From Distichodus sexfasciatus (lineage: Eukaryota > Chordata > Actinopteri > Characiformes > Distichodontidae), in the NCBI GenBank assembly GCA_032718565.1, contig JAVGVS010000817.1, forward strand, positions 25,441 through 89,440: a stretch of DNA of 64,000 nt, read 5' to 3'. Below, piece after piece: positions 1 to 9,540 of this stretch. The translations under genes were made by a program, and so were the position numbers. Positions within the stretch are counted from its first letter, which is position 1, and the number at the start of each line of letters is the position of its first letter. A model generated the notes under the pieces. It was not told the origin of the DNA and searched no databases. It worked only from the letters and a program-made list of their open reading frames with translations.

Positions 1-15
1 ACACACACACACACA
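1..15. repeat. (AC)n microsatellite at window edge
   Basis: Pure AC dinucleotide run cut by the left edge of the window, so its full length is unknown. Confidence 0.95.
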
Positions 16-116
16 ATTCTCCCCAGTTTTCTCACCTTGCTCACTCACTCCTACTTCTGACTTTTAAAGAGAAAGAAGAAGTGCTGTGGAGATGCTTGTG
101 TGGCCAAACTCGTTAA

Positions 117-120
<4 letters not shown>

Positions 121-148
<28 letters not shown>
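121..148. repeat. (TG)14 microsatellite
   Basis: Uninterrupted TG dinucleotides. The 150-657 stretch that follows is AT-rich single-copy-looking DNA in which I see no gene or repeat. Confidence 0.95.
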
Positions 149-657
149 ATGTGGCTTGAGGCTTCGGGGTGTCTGATGAAGAACGCCGCGCTCCGCCTTT
201 CGGCAGGAAATTCAAATTTGCCAACTGCCGTGTTAGTAAAGCTCCTCAAACAGGATTTCCCTGTGCAGGGGCTGCCAAACGCCTCACACTAACTCATTTT
301 AATTGGGTATTTATTATGAGATTGGATTCCCACTCTCTACTTATGAATCAGACGCCGCGCTTGTAGTGCCATGAATAAAACATCGGCCACATTCATAATT
401 CAGCATAAATATGAACAGTAGCTCCGATAAAATTTTCATTCTCCACTTCGCTCTCAATAACAGTGGTCTAACGCGCCGTATAATCCTAATTCTAAATATT
501 AAAACTAAATTAACAGTTCAGCCTTGATGATTACACTCGGCAAATGTTAGGAATGCATTCAAATACAGGAGCAGATGAAATATAGTTTAAATTAACAACT
601 TTTTAAATTTTTAAATTGTTTTTAGAAGTGTTTGCCACCTGTCTCTGGGTTTTTATG

Positions 658-766
658 ATGTACCTTGCTTATGAGTACCTCTGTGGTATCTTTAAGGGTC
701 CAGGACGTGAACAGGTGACCCTCTGATCATGGGGCCAACTCCCTAACCGTTACATCACAAACTCCA
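658..766 (-). mobile_element. SINE-B copy, 5' part (tRNA-like head)
   Basis: Read on the minus strand it has the tRNA-like head of the commonest SINE of this window (called SINE-B here): a ttaggga-gttggccccatgatc stretch, a decayed B box around the GTTCACGTCC motif, then the 'aaag-accacagaggtactcat' linker. The head is complete but most of the body is missing. SINE-B heads carry internal Pol III A and B boxes, so this is a retroposon and not a tRNA gene. The subfamily name is not assigned. Confidence 0.75.
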
Positions 767-937
767 CCAAGAAATGTAACGTTTCCAAAGTGAGCAGAAA
801 TTTTTAAGCCATAAACAGTGTCACTAAGACAAAATCTATTTATCTAAAAGTATTTTTGAGGACAAAAAGTGGGCGGAGGAAGAACTAGAAGAAGATCAGT
901 TATAGAGAATAAAGTGATTTTTGGTACCCGACTAATG

Positions 938-1367
938 CTATTTTGGCCACAAGAGAGCGCCAGCATTTAGGTTGCCATTTCTTTTATCGGGCACCATTAA
1001 GGTTGCCATTCCATATTTTGACCACAGGTGGACGCCACTATCAAGCTTGTCATTTTCTATTTTGTCCTCAAGAGGACACCAGTTTATGGTTGTCATTACA
1101 TATTTTGGCCACAAGGGCGGAGCCATCATTAAAGTTGCTATCCTCTATTTTGCCCTGAAGAGGAAACCACCTTAAGGTTGTCACTCCCTATTTTGGCCAC
1201 ATGGAGGACTCCACCTTTAAGGTGGTCATTGCATAAATTTGTCACAAGGGTAAACTACTGTTAAGGTTGTCGTTCCCTATTTTGACCACAAGTAGTCACC
1301 ATTTTAAGGATTGGTACTCCTAATTTTGGCCACAAGTGGACGCCACCGTTAAGGTTGTCATTGCCTA
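938..1367. repeat. Minisatellite, 44-47 bp unit, about nine diverged copies
   Basis: Each unit reads roughly TATTTTGGCCACAAG, then TGGACGCCACC, then TTAAGGTTGTCATTCCC. Copies start near 938, 1011, 1058, 1101, 1145, 1188, 1232, 1276 and 1319; the 938-1011 interval holds a partial unit. The copies are strongly diverged, so the array is old. Short open frames inside it are artefacts of the periodicity. Confidence 0.85.
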
Positions 1368-1417
1368 GTGTGGTGTGTAGCATTTTCCTTGTAAGCAAAT
1401 TTTCCCTGTTACTTCCT

Positions 1418-1502
1418 GGGGCAGTTTGTTGGCTGTTCAAGTCATCGGACTGGTAAAGGTACCACTGAGGTATTCGTGAGCAACAGTTGCCCACTGCTCT
1501 TT
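1418..1502 (+). mobile_element. SINE-B copy, 5' piece, interrupted by SINE-A
   Basis: Begins GGGGCAGTT and keeps GTTCAAGTC (B-box side), 'ggactggtaaaggtaccact' and the 'gttgcccactgctc' body. The middle of the tRNA-like head is deleted. The sequence stops at 'cactgctctt' and the same SINE resumes at 1701 with 'agatgggtcaaatgcag'. The intervening 196 bp are a different SINE in the opposite orientation. Confidence 0.8.
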
Positions 1503-1698
1503 TACATTTCCATTTACAGCATTTAGCAGACGCTCTTAACCAGAGCGACTTACATTTCCTAATTTCAGGGACAGTTCCCCTGAGAGCAACTTAAGGTTAA
1601 GGGTCTTGCTCAGGGACCTGGTAACGCCAGAGGTTGGATTCGAACCCACAACCGCTTGGTCCAAAGGCGAGTGTCCTACCACTAGGCCACCAACACCC
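1503..1698 (-). mobile_element. SINE-A copy: tRNA head plus L2-type 3' tail
   Basis: On the minus strand it starts with a tRNA-like head (A box GTGGCCTAGTGGTAGG, B box GGGTTCGAATCC). A body ('cttaaccttaagttgctctc') follows, and it ends with the 3' tail typical of teleost L2 LINEs, 'aagtcgctctggttaagagc' followed by 'gtctgctaaatgctgtaaat'. The shared tail implies mobilisation by an L2-type reverse transcriptase, as described for carp HAmo-type SINEs; exact family membership is not shown. It is inserted within a SINE-B. Confidence 0.85.
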
Positions 1699-1700
1699 AC

Positions 1701-1755
1701 AGATGGGTCAAATGCAGAGGTCACATTTCGTTGTGGTGCACTGTGTGCTGGCACA
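1701..1755 (+). mobile_element. SINE-B copy, 3' piece
   Basis: Continuation of the SINE-B interrupted at 1502: 'agatgggtcaaatgcagagg' then 'gtggtgcactgtgtgctg', the typical SINE-B 3' body. Confidence 0.8.
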
Positions 1756-1768
1756 CCTAGTGGTAGTG

Positions 1769-1901
1769 ATGCCAAACAAGCAAGTTCAAGTTTTTACTGA
1801 TTTTGTGCCACTTCACTTGGAAAAGCTTGAACTTTGCTTGGCATCCCCAACACTTAGTGTGCCAGGGAAGCAGGTTCAAGTTTTTCCTGCTGAAGTGGCG
1901 C
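1769..1901. repeat. Three short repeats in alternating orientation
   Basis: A motif around GCAAGTTCAAGTTTTT occurs forward at about 1780, inverted at about 1825 (AAAAGCTTGAACTTTGC), and forward again at about 1870 (GCAGGTTCAAGTTTTT). 'gtgccacttca' and its complement 'tgaagtggc' also recur. The segment can fold into alternative hairpins. Confidence 0.6.
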
Positions 1902-3420
1902 ATAATCAGTAGCGACATGACCTCTGACCGCTACACTCATTCCCGTCACCAAGCTCCCTGTCCGGTGGAGCATTGCTAATCCGTTCTCAACTCCTCAAAC
2001 ACAGGGTGCTGGAGCGCCTCGCCGTATCCCTAATACGCCGCGACACGCCGCATGAAGGAGCACTTAGAGGACAGTAGGGGATTACACTCCCCCTCTCCCA
2101 AAAGATAACTCCGAGGTCCCACATTTGGCATCAGAACATCTGAACGGCTTTAAAGAAAAGACTCCTTGCGGCAATTACAGCACTGGCCGAGACTCCCGCT
2201 CTCCAGACATCAATGGCTCCTTGCTCTAATTGTTCCTTGGGCACTTCCGGCACCTTCCGAGGTGCAAATCTATTGTCACAGACACCGTCTGTAATCCCAA
2301 ATATCTCACTCCCACTGAACACATTCCCGTCCACCCTCCCTCAGGCTGGGATATAAGGGATCGTCCGGCCAGGCTTTCTCTCCTCTGCAAAATAGATTCA
2401 CACTCAAACACACCATGCATTAATAAAACAGGGTCAGAAAAACCCTTGTTGGTTCCTTTTTCTCCAATTTCGCTCCACTGTTTATAATTGATGAGAGACT
2501 ATTGGAGCACAGGGCGCAGAAAAGAAGGTGCGCCCCCGTGCCAAAACGTATCTGTAATCTGCTGATATATATTTCAAGAGTTTTTCCAAGCGAACGCCGA
2601 GGCTGGTTCTGTATGATCAGCTATCCATCCGGGGGATTCCTTTCTTGTTTCGAGTGAGTTCTCTTTTCTTTTTTTCCCATCTAGGTTTTAAAGTGCTCCA
2701 TTAAACTTTTATGTGCCGCTGTCCTCTTGTCTCTGTGTGATAGCTTTGAAGTCTGATAGGCCATCTTCCACCTGAGTCCTGTATTTTTTTATTCCGTCCT
2801 AAAGCTTGACTTTAACTTAGGCTTTCACCTCGTTTTTCTCCGCTGACACAACGCTCCATTTATTAGTATAAACTTTACTTAATATGAAATATTTGTAACA
2901 GATTAATACCTGTGGATTAGCGCTGAACTTTATCCGGCATTCTCGTTCTCTTCAGTTTCTTCACCTTTTCTCTCTTCATTTTAATTTAGCATCTTCCTCA
3001 AACTGCTTAAAAAAGTTTGTGTTCGTGTGAATCTGAACTGTAAATTAAACCTCTCACTTTTGTCTCCTTGTTGTAACTGTAAGGCTGCAGTGTAAGGCAC
3101 AACTGTGATAATAGCAGCGAGAGCATTATCTGTGGCAGTCGTAGCAGTGATAGTATTGCTGAGAGAGATGTTATTTGTGGTGGCAGCAGTATCCATTGCA
3201 GTATCCAGCAAGCTTTATTAGTGGTGGCATCATCAGTATCTGTTGTGGCACAAACAACACCGGTGGTGTTCCTGTGACAGCAACAGATTTAGTCATAGCA
3301 GTGGCAGTAATCAGCAGGATGCAATACAGAAATAATAGATGATTCACCGGCAGGCTCAATGGCAACTGCAACGGCATTGTCGATTGTCTTTGTATGTGGC
3401 AGCGGTTGAATTGGTGTGCA
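1902..3420. other. Noncoding; low-complexity GCAGTA/GTGGCA region at its right
   Basis: No gene seen. From about 3085 to 3420, and again at 3990-4130, the sequence is cryptically simple, with recurrent trinucleotide-like words (GCAGT, GTGGCA, CATC) but no fixed unit. Open frames over it have no recognisable domains. Confidence 0.5.
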
Positions 3421-3486
3421 CAGCAGACAGTGCATCACAAACAAATGTGACCTCTGCATCCGTGAAGGAGAAGGGAACAGTGCTTG
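3421..3486 (-). mobile_element. SINE-B body, 3' half of a copy split by a solo LTR
   Basis: Minus-strand SINE-B body ('ctccttcacggatgcagagg', 'tcacatttgt'). It breaks at 'cagtgcttg', and the same SINE resumes at 3857 with GCTTG. The five bases GCTTG are duplicated on both sides of the intervening segment. Confidence 0.75.
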
Positions 3487-3856
3487 TCTCAGGGATCTGG
3501 TTAGGATATGACACAATGCTAGTCGTTAGCCGTTAGTGCGTGTAACGTGGTTGGTTAACCCAAATGCGGAGTGGGAGTAGGTTGGATAGCCTTGCGAGGT
3601 GATCTAAGAACCCTCTAACGTGAAGAGCAAGGATTCCCACGAGAATCCGCGTTCTAACGGACACACAGTCAATCGAGGAGATTAACCAAATAACTGGAGT
3701 ACTCACAGTTGATGCCAAAATGAATCAGAGGGTTGGGCTGGTAGACTCAATGACTAAGCGGCGAGCCGCGAGAGAAAGCCTCCTTATATACTTTCCGAAG
3801 TGCGCCGACTACTTCCGGGTCCTCGTGTCAGTCCTGTGATCGGGGTGCGCATGACA
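3487..3856 (-). mobile_element. Probable solo LTR of an LTR retrotransposon
   Basis: A 370 bp segment sits within a SINE-B, flanked by GCTTG direct repeats (3482-3486 and 3857-3861), the 5 bp duplication expected of an LTR element integrase. On the minus strand it begins TGTCATGCGCACC, carries a TATA box (TATATAAGG, plus positions 3782-3790) about 70 bp in, then a CAACTGTGAGTACTCC splice-donor-like motif, and ends near CCCTGAGACA. The TGTC/GACA ends suit an LTR, although the exact 3' border is ambiguous by about two bases against the duplication. No internal coding region is present, which fits a solo LTR left by recombination. The superfamily (Gypsy-like?) is a guess. Confidence 0.6.
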
Positions 3857-3974
3857 GCTTGGGGGCGACACCTTGCTTGGAAATACCTAAGTGGCACTTC
3901 TACACGTCTGGGACTTGAACCAGCAACCTTCCGATCACAAGGCCAACTATCTAACCGTTATACTACAGACTGCC
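3857..3974 (-). mobile_element. SINE-B head, 5' half of the split copy
   Basis: Contains the minus-strand B box (GGTTCAAGTCCC around 3908-3919) and the A-box side ('gtataacggttagatagttg'). Together with 3421-3486 it makes one SINE-B that predates the LTR insertion. Confidence 0.8.
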
Positions 3975-4754
3975 TCAAAGTTTGTGCAGCATTTGCAGTT
4001 ACAAGATGTATACCCTGTAGATTAGGTGGTGGCATCGGGGCATTAGTGCCATCTATATCAACCCTGATCCTATATTACCCATTGAAGCGCCTGTATTTGT
4101 GATGGCAGCAATGGCATCGGCGGCCATACCTCTACATTTCTGCCCGTTCTTTATATCACTCTGCTGAAGTGCCACTCTACCGGCTCATAAAACACCTTTA
4201 CTGTGCCTGGCTGCCTCGCCTCTTTTCTTCGCCGTGACAAAGTGCACTTCACCTAGACCGGCCGTAACTCTTCAGACCAGACAGCAAGGAGGCCGAGCAC
4301 CCGGAAGGAGGGAGAGGAGGAGGAGGAGGGAGTTGTTTCCTGGGAGTTCTGGGTTCCTGCTGCTGGAAGATAGAGTGTGAAGAGAGAGAGAGAGGGAGGG
4401 AGTGGAGGTGGGAGAGGGGGAAGCGGCTGCTGTCCAGACGGGATCGGATAGCTCAGTCCTGACCCCACTGGTGCCGGATCTAACGGGCTCAGGAGGCGGC
4501 AGGCGCCTGGCGCTCGATACCAGGCTGGGTGTCTCGGACATGACACTCTGTCACTCTCACATGCTGCCTACACTGGTGTAGTCTGTCAACACTGTCTGTA
4601 GCTCTCCCTTTCGGCCTGTCTTTCTCACCTTTTGGCTTTTGCTTTCTCTCACTGTCTACTACATGTTGATGTACATCTTTCTCCTCCGCCTTTCTTATCT
4701 TATGTCCTGTTTTCTCTTTCATCTCTCTCTCCTCCTCTTCACAGTCTCTCTTTG
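3975..4754. other. Noncoding, with a purine-rich stretch
   Basis: No gene seen. 4300-4425 is GGAGGAGG/GAGAGAG purine-rich and 4610-4750 is pyrimidine-rich. Overlapping proline- or serine-rich open frames here reflect composition only. Confidence 0.4.
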
Positions 4755-5155
4755 ACCTGGTATCTTTTGAGCTGGATCCTCAGTAGTACCTTTACCTTCA
4801 CCTCAGTGTTATCTGTACTAGTCTGGAACTTGAACCAGGAACCTTCTGATTGTGGTGTCAACTTCCTCACTGTTACACTACCAACTGCCCCCCAGAGGTA
4901 CCTTTACTGAGCCTGGTACTCAGCAGTACCTTTACCTTTACTTCAGTGGTATCTTTACTGGTCCGGGACTTGAACCGGCAACCTTTTGACCACAGGGCCA
5001 ACTCTGTAACCATTACTCTACCAACTGTCCCCCAGAAGTACATTTACTGAGCCGGGTCCTCAGTAGTACCTTTGTCTCAGTGTTACCTTTACTGGAACTT
5101 AAACAGACGACCTTCTGATCATAGGGTTAACTTCCTAACTGTTAAACTACCAACA
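4755..5155 (-). mobile_element. SINE-B derivative with three tandem tRNA-like heads
   Basis: Three successive minus-strand tRNA-like heads, each beginning 'gttggtag' or a close variant, carrying a B box, and separated by a 'ggtaaaggtactactgagga' type linker. B boxes on the plus strand lie at 4825-4836, 4965-4976 and 5094-5105 (the last degenerate), giving spacings of 140 and 129 bp. Head ends ('ccaactgcccccc' and variants) fall near 4892, 5032 and 5154. The usual SINE-B 3' body is absent on the left. This is a multimeric promoter array rather than a tRNA cluster: there is no intact cloverleaf and the heads are diverged. Confidence 0.8.
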
Positions 5156-5295
5156 AATTTTGAACTTGAATTTCTTATAAAACTAAGTGAAATCTCAAAC
5201 TTGTTTAGAACTTGGTACCTCATGGGGCATTTTAATGGACTGCTCTGTGTTTTGTATTTTGTTATATCTCAGTTGTAAAGACATTTGGTCAGTAA

Positions 5296-5330
5296 ACACA
5301 CACACACATACACATACACACACAAACACA
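5296..5330. repeat. (CA)n-rich microsatellite, imperfect
   Basis: CA dinucleotides broken by single T and A substitutions. Confidence 0.85.
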
Positions 5331-5433
5331 AAACTACGACGGCCGCTGATGGACGGCTAAACAAGCGTGGCATCGGTGACAGATGCTGCTCCACGCCCAG
5401 CCAAATGCGCTCCTGGTAACTCTGGCATCGGCC

Positions 5434-5483
5434 GGGCCGCGAGCCCAGCGTTATGTGGTTTGGGGCGCAAATTAGGCTAAAAA
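5434..5483. repeat. 50 bp direct repeat, left copy
   Basis: 'gggccgcgagcccagcg' followed by 'atgtggtttggggcgcaaa' and 'ggctaaa' matches 5978-6026 with few changes. The two copies bracket the polypurine block. Confidence 0.75.
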
Positions 5484-5498
5484 TCACTCCTCCCACAT

Positions 5499-5940
5499 GA
5501 GGAGAGAGAGAGGGATAGTGAAGGAGGGATGAAATGGTGAAGGAGACAAAGAGAAACATGGAGGTGTTTCAAGACAAAGAGAGAACAGTGAGAGAGGGAC
5601 AGTGAAGGAAGGTTTACTGAAAAAGAAAGGAAGAAAAAGAAGGAGAGTGAGAGGAAGAAAAAGGGAGAGAGAAAGAGAGAGAGAGGAAGAAAGGGCAAAA
5701 GAGTGAGAAAGAGAGAGAGAAAAGATGAAGCAGGAAGACAAGAGAGGAAGAGATGGCAAAAGAAATGAGAGAGGGATTGTGAAGCAAAAACAAGAGAAAG
5801 AGAGTGACGAGACAAAGAAGATAAAGAGAAACAGAGAGAAATGAAGGGGGTTAATAAAAAGCTAGATCACAGTGAGAGAGGGACGACAGAAGAATGAAAG
5901 AGAGATAGAAAAAGAGAGAAAGAAAGAGAAAGACAGAGGG
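5499..5940. repeat. Polypurine (GA-rich) tract, 440 bp
   Basis: Nearly uninterrupted purine on the + strand (GAGAGA, GAAAGA, GGAAGAAA). It could form triplex (H-DNA) structures. Serine/leucine-rich minus-strand frames across it are composition artefacts. Confidence 0.9.
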
Positions 5941-5977
5941 TGTAAACACTAGAGGAAGAAATTGAAGAAAATCGGAT

Positions 5978-6026
5978 GGGCCGCGAGCCCGGCGCCATGT
6001 GGTTTGGGGTGCAAACGGGGCTAAAC
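5978..6026. repeat. 50 bp direct repeat, right copy
   Basis: Partner of 5434-5483 ('gggccgcgagcccggcgcca' then 'tgtggtttggggtgcaaa'). The 6027-6540 stretch that follows is GC-rich and noncoding, with no gene seen. Confidence 0.75.
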
Positions 6027-6544
6027 CTGACGTCCCACCTCCCTCTCCGACATCCTGGACCAGATCAATTAGGCTCAGGGACAGCTTCCTGTCGAGGATT
6101 TTGGGAATAAGTGGCGCTCGTTTCCGTGGCGATTGTAATTTTATAAGCAGTCGGGGAGAGAGAGGGGGAGTCGTCTCTGTTCGGTTAATGTGATTAGCCG
6201 TGTTTCCCTAATCTAAAAGAAACACCTGTGCCTCTCCGAAACGTGAACAAACGAAGCGGCAGGGACTGGGATGGGGGGACTGGAGAGAGCGGAGTGGGAG
6301 GGAGGGGGGCGGACCAATCGGATTCGAGGACTGGGGAAGGCTCACGGTCCGAGGTGAGCCCTGGGGATTCGGGGATGAGTTTCTCTCACTCAAGCAGAGA
6401 CAATGAGCTTCAAATGGGCTTTTACTGGCAAAAAGAGATCAGAATGTAGAACATGTCGTAATCTGCTGCTTGTGATGGAGAGACAGAAGCGAAAAGAAGC
6501 AGAAGAGAAAGAAGAACAGAATGTGGACGGAGGTGAAGTGAAAA

Positions 6545-7133
6545 CAGCACAGCACAGCTGACAGTGCACCAAATTTGACCTCTGCATTTGACCCATTCGT
6601 GAAGAAGCAGTGGGCAGCCGAGGGAGCAGAGCTTGGGGACGGTACCTTGCTCATGAGTACCTCAGTGGTACCTTTACTGGTCTGGGACTTAATCAGGTGA
6701 CCTTCTGATCATAGGGTCAACATCCTAACCGTTACTCTACCAAATGTTCCAAGAGGTACCTTTACCGATTCACGTCGTCAGTAGTACCTTTACCTCAGTG
6801 GCACCTTTACTGGCCTGGGACCGTCTGATCATGGGGACAACTTCCTAACTGTTACACTACCAACTGCCCCAACGGCTACCTTTACTGATCTGAGTTCTTA
6901 GTAGTACCTTTACCATTAGCTTTACTTCTACCTCAGTGGTACCTTCACCAGTCTGGGACTTGAACCAGCAACCTTCTGATCATGGGGCCAACTTACTAAT
7001 CGTTATGCTACCAACTGCCCCCAAGAGGTACCTTTACTGATCCGTGTCCTTAGTAGTACCTTTACCATTACCTTTACCTCAGTGGTACCTTTACCGGTCC
7101 AGAACCGGTCCAGAACCAGCAGCCTTCAGATCA
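6545..7133 (-). mobile_element. SINE-B derivative with four tandem tRNA-like heads and a body
   Basis: On the minus strand four tRNA-like heads run in tandem and lead into a normal SINE-B body (6545-6660: 'gaatgggtcaaatgcagagg', 'ggtgcactg'). On the plus strand the B boxes lie near 6684-6695, 6817 (largely deleted), 6955-6966 (good GGTTCAAGTCCC) and about 7105 (disrupted by a short GGTCCAGAACC duplication). Head spacing is about 133-150 bp. The linker ('aaaggtactactgac...aaaggtacc') matches that of the 4755-5155 array, so both derive from the same multimeric lineage. Confidence 0.8.
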
Positions 7134-7492
7134 CTGGGGCGCTACTGAATTCCTGGATTCTGAAATCTAAACATTCAGAACATATTCATTCCATTTATGT
7201 TTTTAATCACATGACATTTTTACCTCCTCTTTTACCGTTTTTTCTAGAATCTGCTTTATTTCAGAATTTTCCTTCAGAATTCGCTCAGTTTGTCACCGCT
7301 TGAAGCGAATTCTACGAACCTGGAAAAGTGCTTAAATTATGCAGTCATATTTTGAGAATTTTAGCAAACACATTCCCAGCGCTTTGCTTTATTTAGTCTA
7401 GTTGTGCAGAACGCCGCCTTGGGCTCGTGTTTTAATGGTGTTTGCTGATTTGTGTCTCTGAGTTCTCCAGGTGTGTAATTGCTCTTCTCCTC

Positions 7493-7523
<31 letters not shown>

Positions 7524-7915
7524 CAACTCCACCTCCGCGAGGGAGGGAATTAAAAAGAAATGATTATGCCATTAATAATAATAAAAGGTCGACAGGTTGA
7601 GAGATAAACTCGCTCTCCTGCTGCAATTGTGTCGGAATCAGATTCAGCTCTTGGAAATCACACGGCAGGAAATAGAAGCGGGGAACAGAAAAGAAAACTG
7701 AATTACGCCTTTCACACAACGTCGTCAATAACACGAAGAGAATCACTCATCACTCAGGAGAAATAAGCACTTTTTGTTTTTCTGTGTGAAACCATCCAGG
7801 AGTCTGTGCCATATTTGCTGCAGACGCCAAACTGATAAAAGAATTGTGGACGCGCCTCACCAACGAGACCTCACCAACGAGACCTCACCAACGAGCGACT
7901 GGATTTTTAAAAAAC
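7134..7915. other. Noncoding, with (CT)n at 7501-7523 and a small tandem
   Basis: No gene seen. 7501-7523 is a (CT)n run. 7853-7896 holds about three copies of ACCTCACCAACGAG. Confidence 0.6.
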
Positions 7916-8089
7916 ATTGCATTTACAGCATTTAGCAGATGCTCTTATCCAGAGCCACTTCCATTTTCCTCATTTCCTCGGGTCACCCTGAGAGCAGCTT
8001 GGGGTTAAAGTTCTTACTCAGGAACCCAGCGGTGGTAGCGCTGGAGGTAGGATCCGCACCCACAACCGCTTGGTCCAGAGGCGAGTGTT
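7916..8089 (-). mobile_element. SINE-A copy with L2-type tail
   Basis: Minus strand: 'acactcgcctctggaccaag' head with 'cggttgtgggtgcggatcc' (mutated B box), the body 'gagtaagaactttaacccc', and the tail 'ataagagcatctgctaaatg'. The first bases of the tRNA-like head are missing. Confidence 0.8.
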
Positions 8090-8869
8090 TATGGAGCTTG
8101 GCTGTAGGTTAGACTTCTTCATTTTTAATTTTAAATATCAGCTCGAAAAACCGACTGCCCTCCACCCGACCTTCCTCTGCTCTCACTTCCACCGCAGCTC
8201 CAAGGATCTCGCCCTCTTTTTTAGCCTATTCCTCCGACTCTCGCTCTATTTTCCATTCTCTCTCTCTTTCTTTGTGTTTTCCCCTGAATGCCACCGCAGG
8301 GTCAGCACACACCACCGCTGGGAATCCTAAGTGGCGGTTGGAACGCCGAAGCCAAAATTAGCTCACAAAACTGGCAGAGCTCACAGGTAAATAACAAAGA
8401 AACACAGCGGCACCAGGAACGCCGAGCCTCGCTTCAGAACAGACCGGAAGGGATTAATGACTTATCATAACTCCAGTAAAGAAAAATAGAGGAAATAAAA
8501 ACAAGAAAAATCATAAAAATAAGAAAATATAGGACATACTCTCTACTGGTTGCATGGCAGTGTTATCAGTTCCTGCTATTACAAATCTGAACATGTTTGC
8601 CAAATGCCAAATTGTGCCCTAAAAAATACAGAACATATTTAATATGATTATTTATTTTTAAAATATGGTTTATACACTTTTAAAACAAAAATAAATATTT
8701 AGATTATGATGGCTGAAGAAAGTTCTAGTTCTAGTTCTAGAGAGAAAACAGTAGACCTTATAAATATAAGTAGACTTTGAGTCAACCTGGGCAATTTTAA
8801 CCAGTGCAATAGAGACAATCAGAGAAAGAGAGACATGGCGAGATTGAGAGGAGAAAAAGACGCTGGACA
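8090..8869. other. Noncoding
   Basis: No gene seen. 8460-8760 is AT-rich. A tctagttctagttctag triplet repeat lies at about 8724-8741. Confidence 0.4.
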
Positions 8870-8874
8870 CAGAG

Positions 8875-9218
8875 TTAGGCCTCGTCCACACGGACGTTCG
8901 AAATGAACGCCCTCTGAATGCCATACGCGTTTTTGCTGCGTTTTGTAGCTGCGTTCGATTGGCGTTTCACTGGCGTTCGCAAGAGCGTTGTTTTCCTCGC
9001 GTTCGCTGGGATTTTGCCGCCAAGAAAACGTTGCATGCAGCGTTTATTTGACGCCACCCGAACGCGCAGCCGGCCGAACGCCGGTGCTGAACGCCCGTGT
9101 GGACGCTTTGATTTGCTCCAATGAGCAGAAAAACGGTCGGCGTTCAGTCGGTGCTCAACCGGCCGCCACGAACGCCAGAAGAACGCCTGGTTCAGACGTC
9201 CGTGTGAACGAGGCCTAA
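8875..9218. mobile_element. 344 bp inverted-repeat DNA element with GAACGCC subterminal repeats
   Basis: Termini are inverted repeats of about 28 bp: TTAGGCCTCGTCCACACGGACG on the left and its complement, with few mismatches, on the right (CCGTGTGAACGAGGCCTAA). The element is flanked by CAGAG on both sides (8870-8874 and 9219-9223), a 5 bp target duplication. If TTA/TAA is treated as the duplicated site instead, a Harbinger-like reading is possible but less exact. The interior carries about ten copies of GAACGCC or GGCGTTC-like heptamers in both orientations, resembling subterminal transposase-binding motifs. No transposase is encoded, so it is non-autonomous. It sits inside a polypurine tract. 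Confidence 0.75.
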
Positions 9219-9540
9219 CAGAGAAGGAAGAAAGAAAGAAAAAAAGAAAGCCAGAGAGAGGGTTAGAGTATAAGGAAGAGGGAAAATAAGGAGAGAAGAA
9301 AGTGAGTGTGAGAAAAGGTAGAGAGAAAGAGAGATGGACAGAGATCAAAAGGAGCACAGAGTGAAAGAAAGAAGGAAAGACATAGAGTGAGGAGGTGAGA
9401 GAAAGACATAGGCAGGAAAAAAGAAGAAAAGAAATAGAGTGAGACAGGAAGAGAGAAAACTGAGAAACAGGGAACACGAGAGGGAGAGAAGAAGAGTGTG
9501 AGGGAAAACACATGGAAGGAAAGAGAGAGAGATGTGAAGG
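9219..9540. repeat. Polypurine tract
   Basis: GA/AG-rich with few pyrimidines. A related purine-rich flank exists at 8815-8874, so the DNA element above inserted into one tract. The long minus-strand leucine/serine-rich frame here is compositional. Confidence 0.85.
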
